Positions 40,969-52,784 of a DNA stretch of 64,000 nt are shown here, piece by piece; position 1 is the first letter of the stretch; the number at the start of each line of letters is the position of its first letter. Both the position numbers and the translations under genes were made by a program. The DNA lies in the NCBI GenBank assembly GCA_024516155.1, contig JAJJXM010000050.1:1-64000 (forward strand), read 5' to 3'. The notes under the pieces are model-generated. The model was not told the DNA's origin, did no database searches, and saw nothing but the letters and a program-made list of their open reading frames with translations. This DNA is from Pyronema omphalodes (lineage: Eukaryota; Ascomycota; Pezizomycetes; Pezizales; Pyronemataceae).

Positions 40969-41785
40969 ATGCTTACCATCACTCTCTGGACCTCCGCTAA
41001 AGTGGCCCATGCCATCAAGCCTATTCTTTCAACCGTGTTGATTACCCACAACATGATCCCCATCACCGCCACCGACATTCACGGAGACTACACCGCTATT
41101 GAGCTCTGTCCCGCGGTCGATGCCGAAGTGTGTGTCACCATCACAGCTGGTGTTATAAAGACCACCGTGACCTTGCCAACCACCCACATGGACGTCATCG
41201 CTTCACTCACTAAATACCGTTACCCCAAGGCAGCTATCACCGTAGAACCTTCCAAGCACAACCCCAAGAACTCCTGTGTTAGCTTCACTGTTCCTGGTGA
41301 GGAACTTTGCTGCGTCTTGGAACTCATCGATTCTTACAATAATAACGCTCGCAAACATGGACACAAAATCGAGGTTAACAAGAAGATTGAAGTCGGTGTC
41401 GAGAGTCATAACCTTAAGCTCCGTTTCAAAGGACATGAGCATGACCTACCAGAGATCTTCTCCTTCATGGGTGATGAACACGTCATGACTACTCTCCTTG
41501 GGAAAGGAGGACTCGACGCCAAGCACGGCTTTGAACTCACTGCCAAGGACGGTAACATTGTTAACATTGTCCGTGATGTCGCCAACAAGACCGAAGTTCT
41601 TCAAGTCGGAAAGGTCATCACCGAGTTTATTCACCAGCACCATGGTATCAAGCACGCCATCAAGGATATCATTCCCCCGGCACACAAGTATCACTACTTG
41701 TTGAGAAGGTATGTAGAATTAATTCGGTTCCCCGATGGTGAGAAACGAAAGCTAACGAACGGTGTGATGTAGCTCTAAGCTTTAA
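40969..41785 (+). CDS. Unrecognised protein with a splice-dependent peroxisomal signal (SKL)
   Basis: Exon 1 is 40969-41708 and exon 2 is 41773-41785. The 64-nt intron has a GTATGT donor, a GCTAAC branch site (41751-41756) and a TAG acceptor. The spliced product is 250 residues and ends in ...LLRSSKL, a perfect type 1 peroxisomal targeting signal. Without splicing the frame runs into the intron and stops at the acceptor's own TAG, giving 267 residues and no SKL. The body is an alpha/beta-looking protein with a Lys/His-rich second half and no signal peptide. I recognise no family. Peroxisomal matrix location is inferred from the PTS1, and the intron model is strong. Confidence 0.8.
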
Positions 41786-43408
41786 TCAGCAAATGTGATA
41801 CGACTAGAACGAAGGGGATGGGTCATAGGCCCACCACCCACCGGGCCATTTCTTCTTTTTTCTGGCTGGTTCTTGTTTTTTGTGCGAGTTGTTGCGATTT
41901 GGAATAAACTGACTTAAATCTGCTTTGCGTTCTTCATTGCTTGCTTGTGAGATGTTGTTAAAGGGCGAATTATATGGCCCATATTTCATCGAAGCACCGG
42001 ATGAGTGTGTAATGGAGGCTGGCGGTGGGGATTCGTTTGCCAAGTGTGCAGTGTAGGGTACCAAATACCTTTCCAGGTGACAAAATCAGCCACTTGCGTA
42101 GGTGACGTAGGCGATCGAGTGATGGGACATGATACAAGCTCTCAACGAATGACATGCCCTCTCTGTACTTGTGTTATCAGCTAGAGAGAGAAATGATTAA
42201 ACAGGTGGAGAGCTATATATAAGTTATAATATGCTCGTTGATACATATAGCTGACTTATGGGCTTATAACCTCTCCAAATTCGGATATGTACTGCTTGAA
42301 AAACAGCGGATCATTCCGGAACTCCTTCACAAAATCTTTTACTTACCATGTATTATCGTTCAATCAATGCCGTTTGATAAGGTAGCACCAGAATGAATGG
42401 GCGTATCCAAGGTTGTGGTAACGAATAGTAAAGCAAGGCGTATCTAATCTCTGCCTTCGCACCCTTGTAAAGCCAGCGGTGTATCGACTGACGTTTTGTG
42501 AAGCAAACAATTGCACTTCCACATTATCGATACCCAGCAGATAAGTCTTGAAGATTTCTACAGCAAGACTCTGCACGTCTTGGTTTGTTCTTTCAATTTT
42601 GATATCGACTCAAACTGCACTGGGCGGGGGGGGGGGGGGGTGGGAATGAGAAGCATTTCCAGGGCCCTATGATTCCCCGAACACCATTGCGTTCAAGTGC
42701 CTGGGATTTGGTACCATAATGGTCCGTGTCTATTCAAGTTGAACTTCAGTGTTTACTCGAGACGACTTGTTGCCCGGGCCCTGACTTACCCTCGTTTCAA
42801 ACGATGTGTCTCGGTCTGAAGTCCAGTGGTCATGAACAACACCTTTGTGTCGAGTCCGTGTCAAAATATTTTTCAAGGGCAAGTAATGTATCGAGTCGCA
42901 GCTTCTCACACGTCTCGAGCAACTTGAAGTCAATTTTGATAATGCGTAGAAGAACTTAGTATTGGCTTGACAAGGATTTTCATTCGAAACTCATATAAAC
43001 AGAACAGAAGTAGAAACAAACAGTACAAAGTAATGATGTACACATGGCCACGCCTCAGGCCTCCAAAACAGACACCAGTTTTTGAAAACAAACGCAGATT
43101 AACAAAGATAACCAGAGAGTATCCCCTAGGGACTCTCGACAAATGATGAACAAGAATGATAAAAGGAAACAAGTACAAATTAGTAAAAAAAAAATAAAAG
43201 AGAGAAACAAAACAAGCAAACTCCATGACATGCATAATGCATAAACTTTCAACAAAACAAATGAAAAAAAAAAAAACGAAAAAAGAAAGAAAGAAAAAGG
43301 AAATCGGCCGTTAGACTCGTGACAACTGGATAGCCGTTGGCTATCTTTTGGTGTACTCATACAGAGATGTAATCATCTCGGTTGAGTTCCGGTAATCAAC
43401 TTCTGTGA
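41786..43408. other. Intergenic region with a long G tract
   Basis: No supported gene. It contains a run of 15 G at 42626-42640, flanked by GGGC and TGGG. The A-rich stretches at 43180-43300 lie just downstream of the minus-strand gene ending at 43409 and probably form its 3' UTR. Confidence 0.6.
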
Positions 43409-44365
43409 TTAGAAGTCGTCGTCGTCATCGAAAGTAGCGGCGAAGGCATCGTTCATGGCCTGGATGGCCGCTCTGTCCTTGGCCAATCTGGCTTCCTTTT
43501 CCTCAGGAGTCTCGTTGCTTGCGAAACTCTGGGCCCAATCGGTGGGCTTAGCAGTCTTTCTCTTGGTCCTGCGCTCGCAAAGTTCAACACCACTGTCGTT
43601 GGTGTTGCTGTCAGAGGCATCTGACTCTTCTCCTTCTTGGATCCATTCCGGCTCTTGCTCGATGATACCGGTGGCCTTTTCCATGGCCTTGCGACGCCTG
43701 TATTCGGCGTACTCGTCATCATCGTCGCTGTCGTCAAGCTCGGTTCCAATGAATCCATCGCAATGGTATGGCTCTTGGAACATCTCGTTGTCCTCAAGAG
43801 CAATCTGCCAGGAGTTGGCATAATATCTCGGACCCCAAGTTCTGCTGAGGAGACTCATATCCTTTGGAGTATTCTGGGCTTTGTATTCAGCCACAATCTC
43901 CGGATCGTTGTCTTCGCTGAAGATCCTGTTGATTCTAGGTACCGGAGGGCGGACGACAGGCTTGTTGAGGCCCCATTGGGCACGAGCGGCGATCCAGTTC
44001 TTCATAGTCATTCCCTTGGGAAGGTCGTAGGGAAGACCATGGTATGGGTGGGCGTCGAGGTCGACGTCGCCGTAGCAATAGGCTTGGGAATATTCTCCAT
44101 TCTCATCGTAATACCAGTATGGGAGCATTGGAAGACGCTGGAGGTCCTCGGGGTTCTTGTACTTGGACAAAAGACCCTGCTGAACAAGTCCATTCTGGTG
44201 CTCGGGGATTTTGAGCTTCTTGTAGGCCTCCATGTAAAAGTCCCAGGAGGTCTTAGCCTTGGGTGGCTCAACAAGGAGAGCGCGGAGAATCTCATCACCG
44301 AGGTGCATGAGAGGGTCCAAGTAGAGGCCAGCAAGGGCGCGAATCTTGGAAAAGAAGCAAATCAT
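43409..44365 (-). CDS. Conserved-looking hypothetical protein with acidic tail
   Basis: An uninterrupted frame of 318 residues from ATG 44365. The N-terminal two thirds are rich in aromatic residues and proline (LPYWYYDENGEYSQAYCYGD, LPYDLPKGMTMKNWIAARAQ). An acidic segment (ELDDSDDDDEYAEYRRRKAM), a Ser/Asp stretch, a basic KRKTAKP patch and a final DDDDDF tail follow. There is no signal peptide or membrane segment. I do not recognise the family. Codon use and length indicate a real gene. The upstream region is pyrimidine-poor on the plus strand and shows no competing start. Confidence 0.8.
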   Translation of the reverse strand: MICFFSKIRALAGLYLDPLMHLGDEILRALLVEPPKAKTSWDFYMEAYKKLKIPEHQNGLVQQGLLSKYKNPEDLQRLPMLPYWYYDENGEYSQAYCYGDVDLDAHPYHGLPYDLPKGMTMKNWIAARAQWGLNKPVVRPPVPRINRIFSEDNDPEIVAEYKAQNTPKDMSLLSRTWGPRYYANSWQIALEDNEMFQEPYHCDGFIGTELDDSDDDDEYAEYRRRKAMEKATGIIEQEPEWIQEGEESDASDSNTNDSGVELCERRTKRKTAKPTDWAQSFASNETPEEKEARLAKDRAAIQAMNDAFAATFDDDDDF

Positions 44366-45416
44366 TATGAAGGTTGGTGCGGATTATTAGTCGATAGTCT
44401 GAGGGAATCGAGATCCGGAAAGGTAAATGAGAGGAGGTAGGTGGTTGAAGAAAGGTTAAGTTTGGTAGAGAAGGTGTAATTAATCTGCAGGATGAATCGA
44501 ACGTGCAGAAGATTCAATGAATGTTGGTGGATGCGGAAAGGATGAGACCGTCAGATAGAATGTGCAGTCGATTCAAGTGCAATCGAAACGTGTAAAAGAA
44601 TGTGTCGTGTTGGAAGTAGATAAGTTCTAGAAAGAGGGTCGAAGCAAGTGAGAGAAGGTGTTATCAATGAGGATGATAGAAGTGAAGTCGCTTCTACTTC
44701 GAAAGAAGAAAAGAGGTAATCGATGGGATGAAAGAAAGTGTAATCGATGAAAGCTGTTGAAAGAGGAAGTGTAGAGATGTCGGAAGTTGGGGAAGCTGGA
44801 GTAGAGAGAAAGATGTAGGAGGATGGGATGCGGAAGAAGTGCAGATTTATGGAGAAATGTGCACGTCAAATCGGCGTTTTCTCTGGCAGAAGGGGTCGTA
44901 AAAATTTTATTTCATAGGTTGGGGGTCCAGTACCGCGGCAGTATGCGAGGAGACGCCCTGTCAAGAATCCAGTGCCAGATTGAATAGCTAAATTTCAGAC
45001 CGAATGGAAGCTGTATATTCGACCACTTTGTCAAGCCTGAATGATGCTCAGTACGGTAGCCGATAGGAATTGTGGCTGCTGGATTTCAGAATTCAGAATT
45101 CAAAATTCATGTAAATTGGATAATAGATTAGACGGCAGTATTGATATGTTAATGTATACTGTCTTAAAATTAAATTCTGTCTAAATAGTAAATAATTTTT
45201 GGATAAAAAATAATGTTTGGATAGTTTTAAAATGGTGTTTTCTCCCAAATCTGAGTTCGTAATCGATGTCGTGATGGTGTTTATCTCGTCTCGGTTGTCA
45301 GCTTAGACCCCTGTCGACGCGGTTGAGATGAGATGAGCACCAAAACACTGACATCGCGCGTCTAACCCTCGAACACGCGAAACACGACACAACCAAGGCA
45401 TACGAGCAATATCACC
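44366..45416. other. Intergenic region between divergent genes
   Basis: Divergent promoter region between the minus-strand gene at 43409-44365 and the plus-strand gene at 45417. The left half is purine-rich (GAAGA/GATGAAAG), which reads as a CT-rich leader on the minus strand. The region 45080-45240 is AT-rich. No gene is supported. Confidence 0.6.
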
Positions 45417-46022
45417 ATGTCGGCCCCCACAACACCAAACAAGCCCGAGTCGCCTGCTGACGTCGTTATCGAACCGACTACTCCTGCCCCGGCCGGCTGC
45501 GACTGCCAATATTCCGATTGTACAAAGAAAGGGATTCTCTATGAGTTTCCTTGTGAGCACCGTGCTCATCAGTTTTGCTTGGAAAAGGCCGTTATGGATG
45601 CTCCTCGTGTTGGACTAGAGCAGTGGAAGCTCCCGTGTGGTTGTATGACGACGTGGGGAAGCTTCTCTCACAGCGGAAAGCCCAAGACTCCTGCGCCAGC
45701 AGCCACAAAGGTTACAGGCAAGCGGAGCAGGAAGGAAATGGAGGAGGCTACTGAGGGCGCGGAGGGTGAGGAGGGCTCTACAAACAAGGAAAAGAAAGCA
45801 AAGAAGGAAAAGAAAGAGAAGCCTCCTCCAAAAAAGAAGGCGAAGAAGGCCGATTCAGACGACGAAGAGGAAGGTGATGTTGAGCCTGAGGCCGAGCCTG
45901 TTCGTGAACAGCGAGCACCCAGGAGAGCTGCCGCTGCTGCTAAGGCAATTATTTATGACGATGATGAGGACGACGATGAAGAGGAGGAAGAGTCTGACTT
46001 TGGCGAGAATGATTCAGAATGA
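45417..46022 (+). CDS. Hypothetical nuclear-type protein: Cys/His cluster, Lys-rich and acidic tail
   Basis: An intronless frame of 201 residues. Residues 28-80 hold a Cys/His cluster (CDCQYSDC, CEHRAHQFC, CGC) that could bind zinc. It is followed by a strongly basic region (KEKKAKKEKKEKPPPKKKAK) that looks like a nuclear localisation signal, and an acidic C terminus (DDDEDDDEEEEESDFGEND). This layout suggests a chromatin- or nucleolus-associated protein, but no family is recognised. The gene lies head-to-tail with the Sfh1/Snf5 gene, 381 bp downstream. Confidence 0.75.
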   Translation: MSAPTTPNKPESPADVVIEPTTPAPAGCDCQYSDCTKKGILYEFPCEHRAHQFCLEKAVMDAPRVGLEQWKLPCGCMTTWGSFSHSGKPKTPAPAATKVTGKRSRKEMEEATEGAEGEEGSTNKEKKAKKEKKEKPPPKKKAKKADSDDEEEGDVEPEAEPVREQRAPRRAAAAAKAIIYDDDEDDDEEEEESDFGENDSE

Positions 46023-46403
46023 AGAGATGCCTATAATTTTATCGCTGTACAATTTATACCTGTTTTTTGATATATTCATTTTTAGCTTCTCGCAATTGAC
46101 GACCAAACAAGCGTTACCCGCGTGATCACATGACACGGGCTTGGCAGCAACGAGCCCTGTCACACCGCGATCGTGTTAGTTTGGGCTTCGTCTCTGTCAA
46201 AGCAGCGCCCGCCGCATCACCAAACGCGAAGGTTTCGAATACCAAAACCTCAAACCCCCACAACGCGCACCGGAACACTGGACGTACCGACTGTGACCAT
46301 CCACCATCTCTCCCTCCAGCAAAGCGCCTATCGACGCCTGCTTCCCCCAGCACCTTCAGAAACCGAGCAAATTCAACGCAACTTTCCTCCTCTCAATCCA
46401 GCC
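46023..46403. other. Leader/promoter region of the Sfh1/Snf5 gene
   Basis: The reading frame of the next gene is open upstream to 46173, but this extension is low in conserved features and C-rich, like a 5' leader. No separate gene is seen. Confidence 0.5.
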
Positions 46404-47708
46404 ATGAGACAGCCTCAAGCGCTTTCGACGTCCTACGCGGTACGCCTAGGACAATACTTCAGCTCTGCTTTAATTGGGCCCCCCGCGGGCATTGCACAAG
46501 CTGCACCAATGTCCGAACGCCGTACCAAACGCGGAACTACAGCGGTTAATTACGCCGAGATCGATGACGATGACAGTGACGTGCCTGCTTCCGCCGCTAA
46601 CGCACAGAATGGAGGGGAAATGTTGACGAGACCGCGATACTTTGAGCCTTTCCAAGCTCCGGCCAAGGTTGCTGTCCGTAACGTTCCACCTCTCATACAT
46701 AGAACAGACGATCAGCTACAGGGTGCAGGAGATCTTCCTACTGTTCTCATCCCCATTAGAATCGACCTGGACCTACCCAATGGAAGACTTCACGATACAT
46801 TTATGTGGAACCTTCACGAGCACCTCATCACTCCCGATATTTTCGCACAGCACATGGGAGCAGACCTTGATTTGCCACCGCAGGTCGTTGCTACAATCGC
46901 CGCCGCAATCCGCGATCAATTGGCCGAATATGCGCCCGTCGCCCAGATTTCCATTCCCGAAAGCTCCGGAGAAATGAGGACTGTTTGTGCGTTGACGGTG
47001 AATCTTGACGACGTTGTCTACACTGATCGATTTGAGTGGGATCTCGCCAACACTTTACTCTCACCAGAGCACTTTGCAAAAGTTATTTGCGCTGAGCTTG
47101 GGTTGAAGAGCGAGTTCGTCCCCAGTATTGCAGCTGGTATTTACGAGTTTAGTCTACAAAGAAAGAAGGATCTGTACGATAGTGGTCTTCCAGAGCTTGA
47201 TAACGCAAGTGCGCGACAAGATGGTGTGGATGCCGGATGGAGACTGGATCTAGAAGGATTGGGAATTGACTGGGAGCCAAGAGTTGAGCAGCTATCACGC
47301 GAAGAGATTGAAAAGCGTGAAATTGACCGGGAACGAGAGGTACGGCGATTGAGAAGAGAGACAGCGAGATTTGGTACCGCAGTTCCCGGTGCTCCCACAG
47401 AACTGGATAGCGATTTGGGCCGTGGTGGACGAGGAAGAATACGGAAGCGCAATCGTAGTGCAAGTCCTACACCCATCGATGGGGAGTGGGATCGCACATT
47501 ATGGCGCTGTGGTTGGTGTTCTATTTCAGGAAATTGCGCGTGGGCTCCGGGTGAAGGACCAGAAGGACCAAAGGTATTTTCCAATCAAGCATCCAGTGAA
47601 GGATGTCCACTAACTGAAAACTAGACCCTCTGCTGGAATTGCAGCTCGATGTGGAAAGATAGAGGACTGGAAGAATGGGCGAAACATCTCCATATCCATA
47701 CACGATAG
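46404..47708 (+). CDS. sfh1: Chromatin-remodelling complex subunit of the SNF5/Sfh1 family
   Basis: Exon 1 is 46404-47573 and exon 2 is 47625-47708. The 51-nt GT-AG intron has a CTAAC branch site. The product is 417 residues, close to the length of yeast Sfh1. The SNF5 core (about residues 113-265) has two repeats: VLIPIRIDLDLPNGRLHDTF with ...ITPDIFAQ, and ALTVNLDDVVYTDRFEWDL with LLSPEHFAK. The C terminus is a GATA-type zinc finger split by the intron: CGWCSISGNCAWAPG in exon 1 and CWNCSSMWKDRG in exon 2. This finger occurs in many filamentous-fungal SNF5-family proteins. It would act in RSC or SWI/SNF nucleosome remodelling. Start choice: ATG 46404 precedes the conserved part. An upstream in-frame ATG at 46173 would add 77 residues. 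Confidence 0.88.
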
Positions 47709-48402
47709 GGCCATTCCTTAGTGCTTACTGGCACATCCGCCTACTAACTTTCAATAATTTTCGTGTTTCTCGTCTAAAACGGTGTTTTCTCCATGCGAAT
47801 AACGAGGGCGATGGGGCGCAAGGTTTCTGTTTCTTATATTTTTGATTTGCTGTTTGGAAGGTATTACATGTTTATGGAATTTCATTATCGTTTGTTTTAT
47901 CGGTGCGGGATTGTTTGTATTTTTATTATCCATCTGCATTTCCGCAGAAACTGCTATCTAGATCTAGACAAGATGGAATGGGACATGTTACGAGGCAGTC
48001 ACAGTTTTACAGTGTGCGCTGCGCGTACGGGTGTTCTACAGAATAAACACCCCTTAACATTGATACAAGCTAATTGTGTTACAGTATTGTCTATTCAAAG
48101 CTCAATATAATACATCTTCCACTAATGGCTTCCGCCTGGCATCCCAGAAATATCACAAACACCTTCCGTTCCAAAAATATCCCCTGAAGAAAACAAATTT
48201 ACCGCCAACCGGCGCTAGAAAACAATAATCGAAGAAAAAAATCCAAAAACACAAAAATGCTGCGACGCCATGCAATAGAAAACAAAACACCAAGTACCCA
48301 TATTAAAAATCGAGTATATATTATTGATATCGTAATCATCGTATTCATTCATGTTCGTAAAATCGTTTCGTGGCGGTAGTTCGTCATATTAAAAGATGCA
48401 AA
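47709..48402. other. Intergenic, convergent 3' regions
   Basis: This region lies between the convergent stops of the Sfh1/Snf5 gene and the 14-3-3-like gene. It is AT-rich, and A-rich segments at 48190-48290 could hold poly(A) signals for the plus-strand gene. No gene is supported. Confidence 0.6.
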
Positions 48403-49561
48403 TTATTTATGTCGTCCATTCGTGTATCCGTTCGCATAGCCATTGGTATGACCATTTATCGTTCCATTCGCCGTTCCATTTGTTGATCCATTTCCCACCG
48501 GCACTCCATTTACTGGTCGGCTTGCTGCACCATTTGATTTATTTGTCGTGCTACTCGGTTTATTTACCGTACCATTTGGATGTGGATTGGGGAAGGTGAA
48601 ATTTTCATTCATCATCGTCCTGCCGGCGTCTGTACTGCGCACAGTCCGGTGTCTTGAAATCCCGGGGGCTGCGGTTGTGTTCCCGTGATCACTATCTACG
48701 CTCTTCACACTCTTGTGTCTTTGATGATTTCCGTGATCACTATCCACACTCTTCACACTTTTATGTCGCTGTGGCTGCTCGCCTTTTGGTAATCCGCGTA
48801 TCGACATTGCACCCAGCGCGTTGATCACTATTCATATTAGCCTTTAATTACTCTGAGGAACATTTACAGACGGGTTTACACAACATACTCTCCATTGCAT
48901 CTTCGAAGGCTTCATCTTCCATGGGTTCAGTGCTGTTGAATGCCTCATCTACCGCCTTCTTTGCAATCATTCGACTGGTTGCAGGATCTCTCGTACAATC
49001 GTATGTAAACGCCGACCACTCCAACTTTACACTTAATCGTAGGGGGTGTGAACAAATCAACAACTGTTTTGCCTTTTGATCCGCTTTGGTAAAAGCCTCG
49101 ATTGTTGGAGCCATATACGCATACTGAGTCAGCGCAGGAGTAGTAATAGTTGTTCCATTTTCCGGTAGCGCAAGCTGTGGTACCATATGAGTTTTGGTAG
49201 CATAAGTATGATCGAACAAAACAAAAATATGCAAAAACGAAGCATTCATTTTCAGGGCCAACACTTGTAATTCCGCAAGAGAGTTGTCATCTTTGTAGTT
49301 TGAAAGCTCTGGAAGAACACAGGTTTGTAGGATTGTTAACCCCTCGCGCGTCATCCAGATTATGTGCCGATATAGATCTAAAGATTTCGTTGATCGCGTG
49401 GGATCTAGCTTGCGCTGCTTTCGAGCTCGTAATAACTTTCGCGATAGTAATGTAGATAGTCCTAGGAGCTTGTAGAGCCCCGCGGAAAGTATCGGGTTCA
49501 CTTTTTCTGTCTGCTTTGCGTAGCGGCCCAAGTACTTGTGGTCTACTTCGGAGCCGACCAT
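48403..49561 (-). CDS. Divergent 14-3-3-like protein with Asn/Gly/Thr-rich tail
   Basis: Exon 1 is 49561-48880 and exon 2 is 48827-48403. The 52-nt intron has a GTAAAC donor, a GGCTAAT branch and a TAG acceptor, giving 368 residues. The C-terminal half of exon 1 contains HPLRLSVKLEWSAFTYDC followed by AKKAVDEAFNSTEPMEDEAF. This lines up with the last helices of 14-3-3 proteins (HPIRLGLALNFSVFYYE, AKQAFDDAI). The N-terminal half is also helical, but the phosphopeptide-binding Arg/Tyr cluster is not obvious. Exon 2 holds two copies of RHKSVKSVDSDHGN, phosphorylation-like sites, and a low-complexity NGT/NGY-rich tail. The start lies in a good context (GCCATGG). Divergent member, function unknown. 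Confidence 0.72.
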
Positions 49562-52500
49562 GGCGATGGGTTGAGAAGGCAGCGACAGGATTGATGGTAG
49601 TGTGAGCGTTGGCGGAAGAAGGTAGTGATGTTCGTTCGCTGGCGATAGAAGGAACCTCGAATTTAGGGGGCTTAGTGATGACCTTGGATGTGTCGCAAGG
49701 GTAGAGGAATGTTGAAGTATGGATTTGCAGTGGGTGAAATACTGTAGATTGGTGAATTGGACGGCGGTTGCTGTTAATCGACGTCAGACATCTCGTGGGG
49801 AATTGAACTTTCGGGAAAGTGCCCGAAGTTCGAGCGAAAACGAAGAAAATGGGATGGGATGTATGTTGAAAAAAGGGTCTCTTTTGCTTACACACCTAAA
49901 TTATTGTGATCCGAGACGGCTTTCCGTGGTGTCTGTCTGTGATCCCTGTGCCACGTTGCTTCAAGAAAGTTTTTTTTTTTGTTTTTTTATTTTTTGCGTT
50001 GTCCTCGGGCTTCGAGTAAGAAAAGATGACGTCGTTGTCTAAAGTTCAAGATTGGAAGCTCTGATGAGCGGCGGGCTTTGATCTTGCTGGGCGAGGCCGC
50101 TGTTCAACCTGGTGGGGCTTTCTGGGACGTTCTTAGCGATGCGGCGGAGCAAAAGTCCGCACACGTTCATTCGTTGAATTGAGCGCAGCCGAGCGCGCAA
50201 CCAGCGGCAGATAAATGTCAGATCTGGAAATATGCGGCGATCGGCCCTGGGGGCTGGGTGAGCGATGGCTGGCAGGAGAACGGTTTTTTGGCTGTGGGGA
50301 AAGGTAAAAAAGACGGGGTTTGCACGTTTCGCCAGATGAAGGACAGAGCGCGCGCTATGGAGAGGTAATCGATCGTTGGCTTCTCTATTTTCGGTCTTGT
50401 CGAGGAACACCCATTGCTGAAAGAAGAGCACCTTCTCGTATTCCGCATTCGGATTCCATGTGCAAGGCGATGGATGACAATGGCATGATGGGAGTCCGAC
50501 AGAAGGAGGGGCGAGCGATGATGATGATGATGGATTTCCAGCTTCTTTCTTGCCGGCGGCGGAGCTTTGTTTGCCAACTCATCACGCAGGACCACCCCCC
50601 ACACACACTTGAGAAGACAGCTCTTTTTCATGAACGGAATTCAGATGGGCTCGTGTCCTAAGGCTATCTAGCGCAAGTTTTTCATCCTCCCTAGGAAGGC
50701 GACGGATGTGGAGAAGAACAAAGGCATCGCAGAAACACGAGCTGAGAAGCGAAATGCATCCATCTGTCCAGCATACGCACCAGCAAATAGTTAGATTTAT
50801 GACAGCTATGACAGCCCCGATACCCCGGTTTCGCCGTATAACCTTACCCCGCTAGAGGCCATCAGTTAAGATTTTGAGCAGATCGAGGACTGTAGAATTT
50901 CCTCTGCAGATCTTCCGATCGCGATGACGAATTTAACCAGAGTGGTTGATCCTTTTGTGGGAAGAATTGAAGGGGTGAGGTATTCCTTTGTAGGCTGTTA
51001 CTTTATTCCTCTAAAGAAAAACATAACTTCATGCGTGGCCCTCTTTACTTCACACTCGCTCCATACGTACACGCCACACCACTGAATTAGCCTACGTAGG
51101 CCCCATATGTCATTGGCCGTGTTGGCAGTCTGTAGCGAGAAGTCTAGCGTCACAGCCGTCAATTCGCTTCTGTACTCCGCATGCGTTCAAACCTCATATA
51201 TGGTGTCAATATCAAAACATACTTACTAACCCACACTCTTCAGTTGTGTTTTAAGTTCTGATATCCGTCTCAAGTCTCTGCAGATATTTCACCTTAAGTA
51301 CAGTATCTCAATTTTCACTTCACCAATAATGTTGTGTGCACTTCGTGATCCATCTCTATAAAAAAAACCCCAGTTTTCCGTCGAATGATGTGATGTTAAG
51401 CCCTGCCAAGTCGCACTAATGTGTGTTCAGCCCTAGGGCTTAGAAACGTCTTTCGTAGGGCAGAGCTGTGCGGAGACGTTTGATTCCACTTCCATCTCGC
51501 TTGCTTGTGCAGAAAGTACATACATGGTGCCATGGCCGTGCGTACCTACAGATCTCCCTCGCCGCTGATTGCCGCTTGGGATGCCCAACTTGAAGCAGGA
51601 TTCCTCACTGCGCATGTGCGACAAAGAGTCATTGGGTGATAATCGTCTGTTACCTGCAGAGTCCAAATCCTGATCAACAACCAGGGTATCGAGTGGATGG
51701 ATGTTTTTGGGAACCCCCCACTGCTCAACTGCAATAAAAGGCTGAGTTATCGTCATGGTCTATTACAGAGACCTCTCTACACTACGTGACATGACGATTT
51801 ATACTGTAATGAAACACGGTACTTCGCCTTGCGTTTTGCCACTGGCTATGAAGCAGAGAGCCAATTGCAGTTGAGGTACATAGTCCTCTGTATCAGTTCA
51901 ACCCCCAGTGTTAGAAAAATGCTAGGGCGAAAAGCCCTAATTTGTGGCTTAAATATGGATCTTTTGTAGGATAAATATCATCTATCCATTATTAAAGGTC
52001 CCTTAACAAACATCTTCTCTTTTCAGCTGGAGATTTCGGTACAGGTAACAAGCTACAATGAGACTATCCATGTTGGATCAACTTTAAGCTCTGATGGGCG
52101 ATTTTCATCCACATTATCACCGTTGCGGTTTCTATAACTCAAGAGATCACTGCAAAACCAAATTTATGAATCTCACCTGCTGCATTGATAAGAAAAGATC
52201 CCTCGGTAGAAAATGCACTCTAGATGCCAGAAGACGTGGTTCAAGATTTCAAGCTGAGCACTTCAATAACGAAAGCTGGGTGCATTCGACGTATGTAACA
52301 GGTACATGTAGTTTATAGCTCCAAACAATTTATTTCTATGCAAGCTATCATTTTTTATGCAATTCACACACGTCCTAGTATCCATCTCCCAGGAAGGTCT
52401 GCTATGTTATCCGCAGAAAACGTTCATCCGAGAGAAATTTAATGCTAGATGGACATTCTGCTTCTGTATTGAGATACCAAATACAAAAAAAAAACTTACA

Positions 52501-52784
52501 AAGGCAATGCAGTAGTAACTAAAAATGCTGCAATTCAAGTGACCTGCGATACTGGCAGTGCAACTCATGCTGACTTTTGCACATCGGCTCAGTGTGGTCT
52601 TGATTTGAAAGATTCAGCTATGTCCCATCTAGCCAGTACTGTGAAAGGCTTCCCCGTTCAAAGTTTTCCGAAAAAGTGGACTTGACGCATAGCCCGTTAT
52701 CTCAGACCATACACAAAGCACCAGTGATATGACTGTCCGTATAAATTAGATACATATTTTTATCATAGTTTCGGATAGCATATA
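49562..52784. other. Long region without a confident gene
   Basis: 49562-50040 is the promoter side of the 14-3-3-like gene and contains a T-rich stretch at 49970-49997. 50040-51430 shows only overlapping frames. A 107-codon minus-strand frame (51756-51433) and a Cys-rich 74-codon plus-strand frame (52094-52318) have no recognisable features. A short open stretch at 52521-52684 includes CDTGSATHADFCTSAQCGLD. These may be remnants of a small secreted protein gene, but I cannot assemble one. Confidence 0.5.

Noticed and set aside
43055..43360. Phe-rich 101-codon minus-strand frame
   Set aside because: Produced by A-rich 3' UTR sequence of the gene at 43409-44365; a low-complexity artefact.
50218..50631. 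137-codon minus-strand frame with a His run
   Set aside because: Overlaps other frames on both strands, low-complexity GATGATG source, no splice logic or motif.
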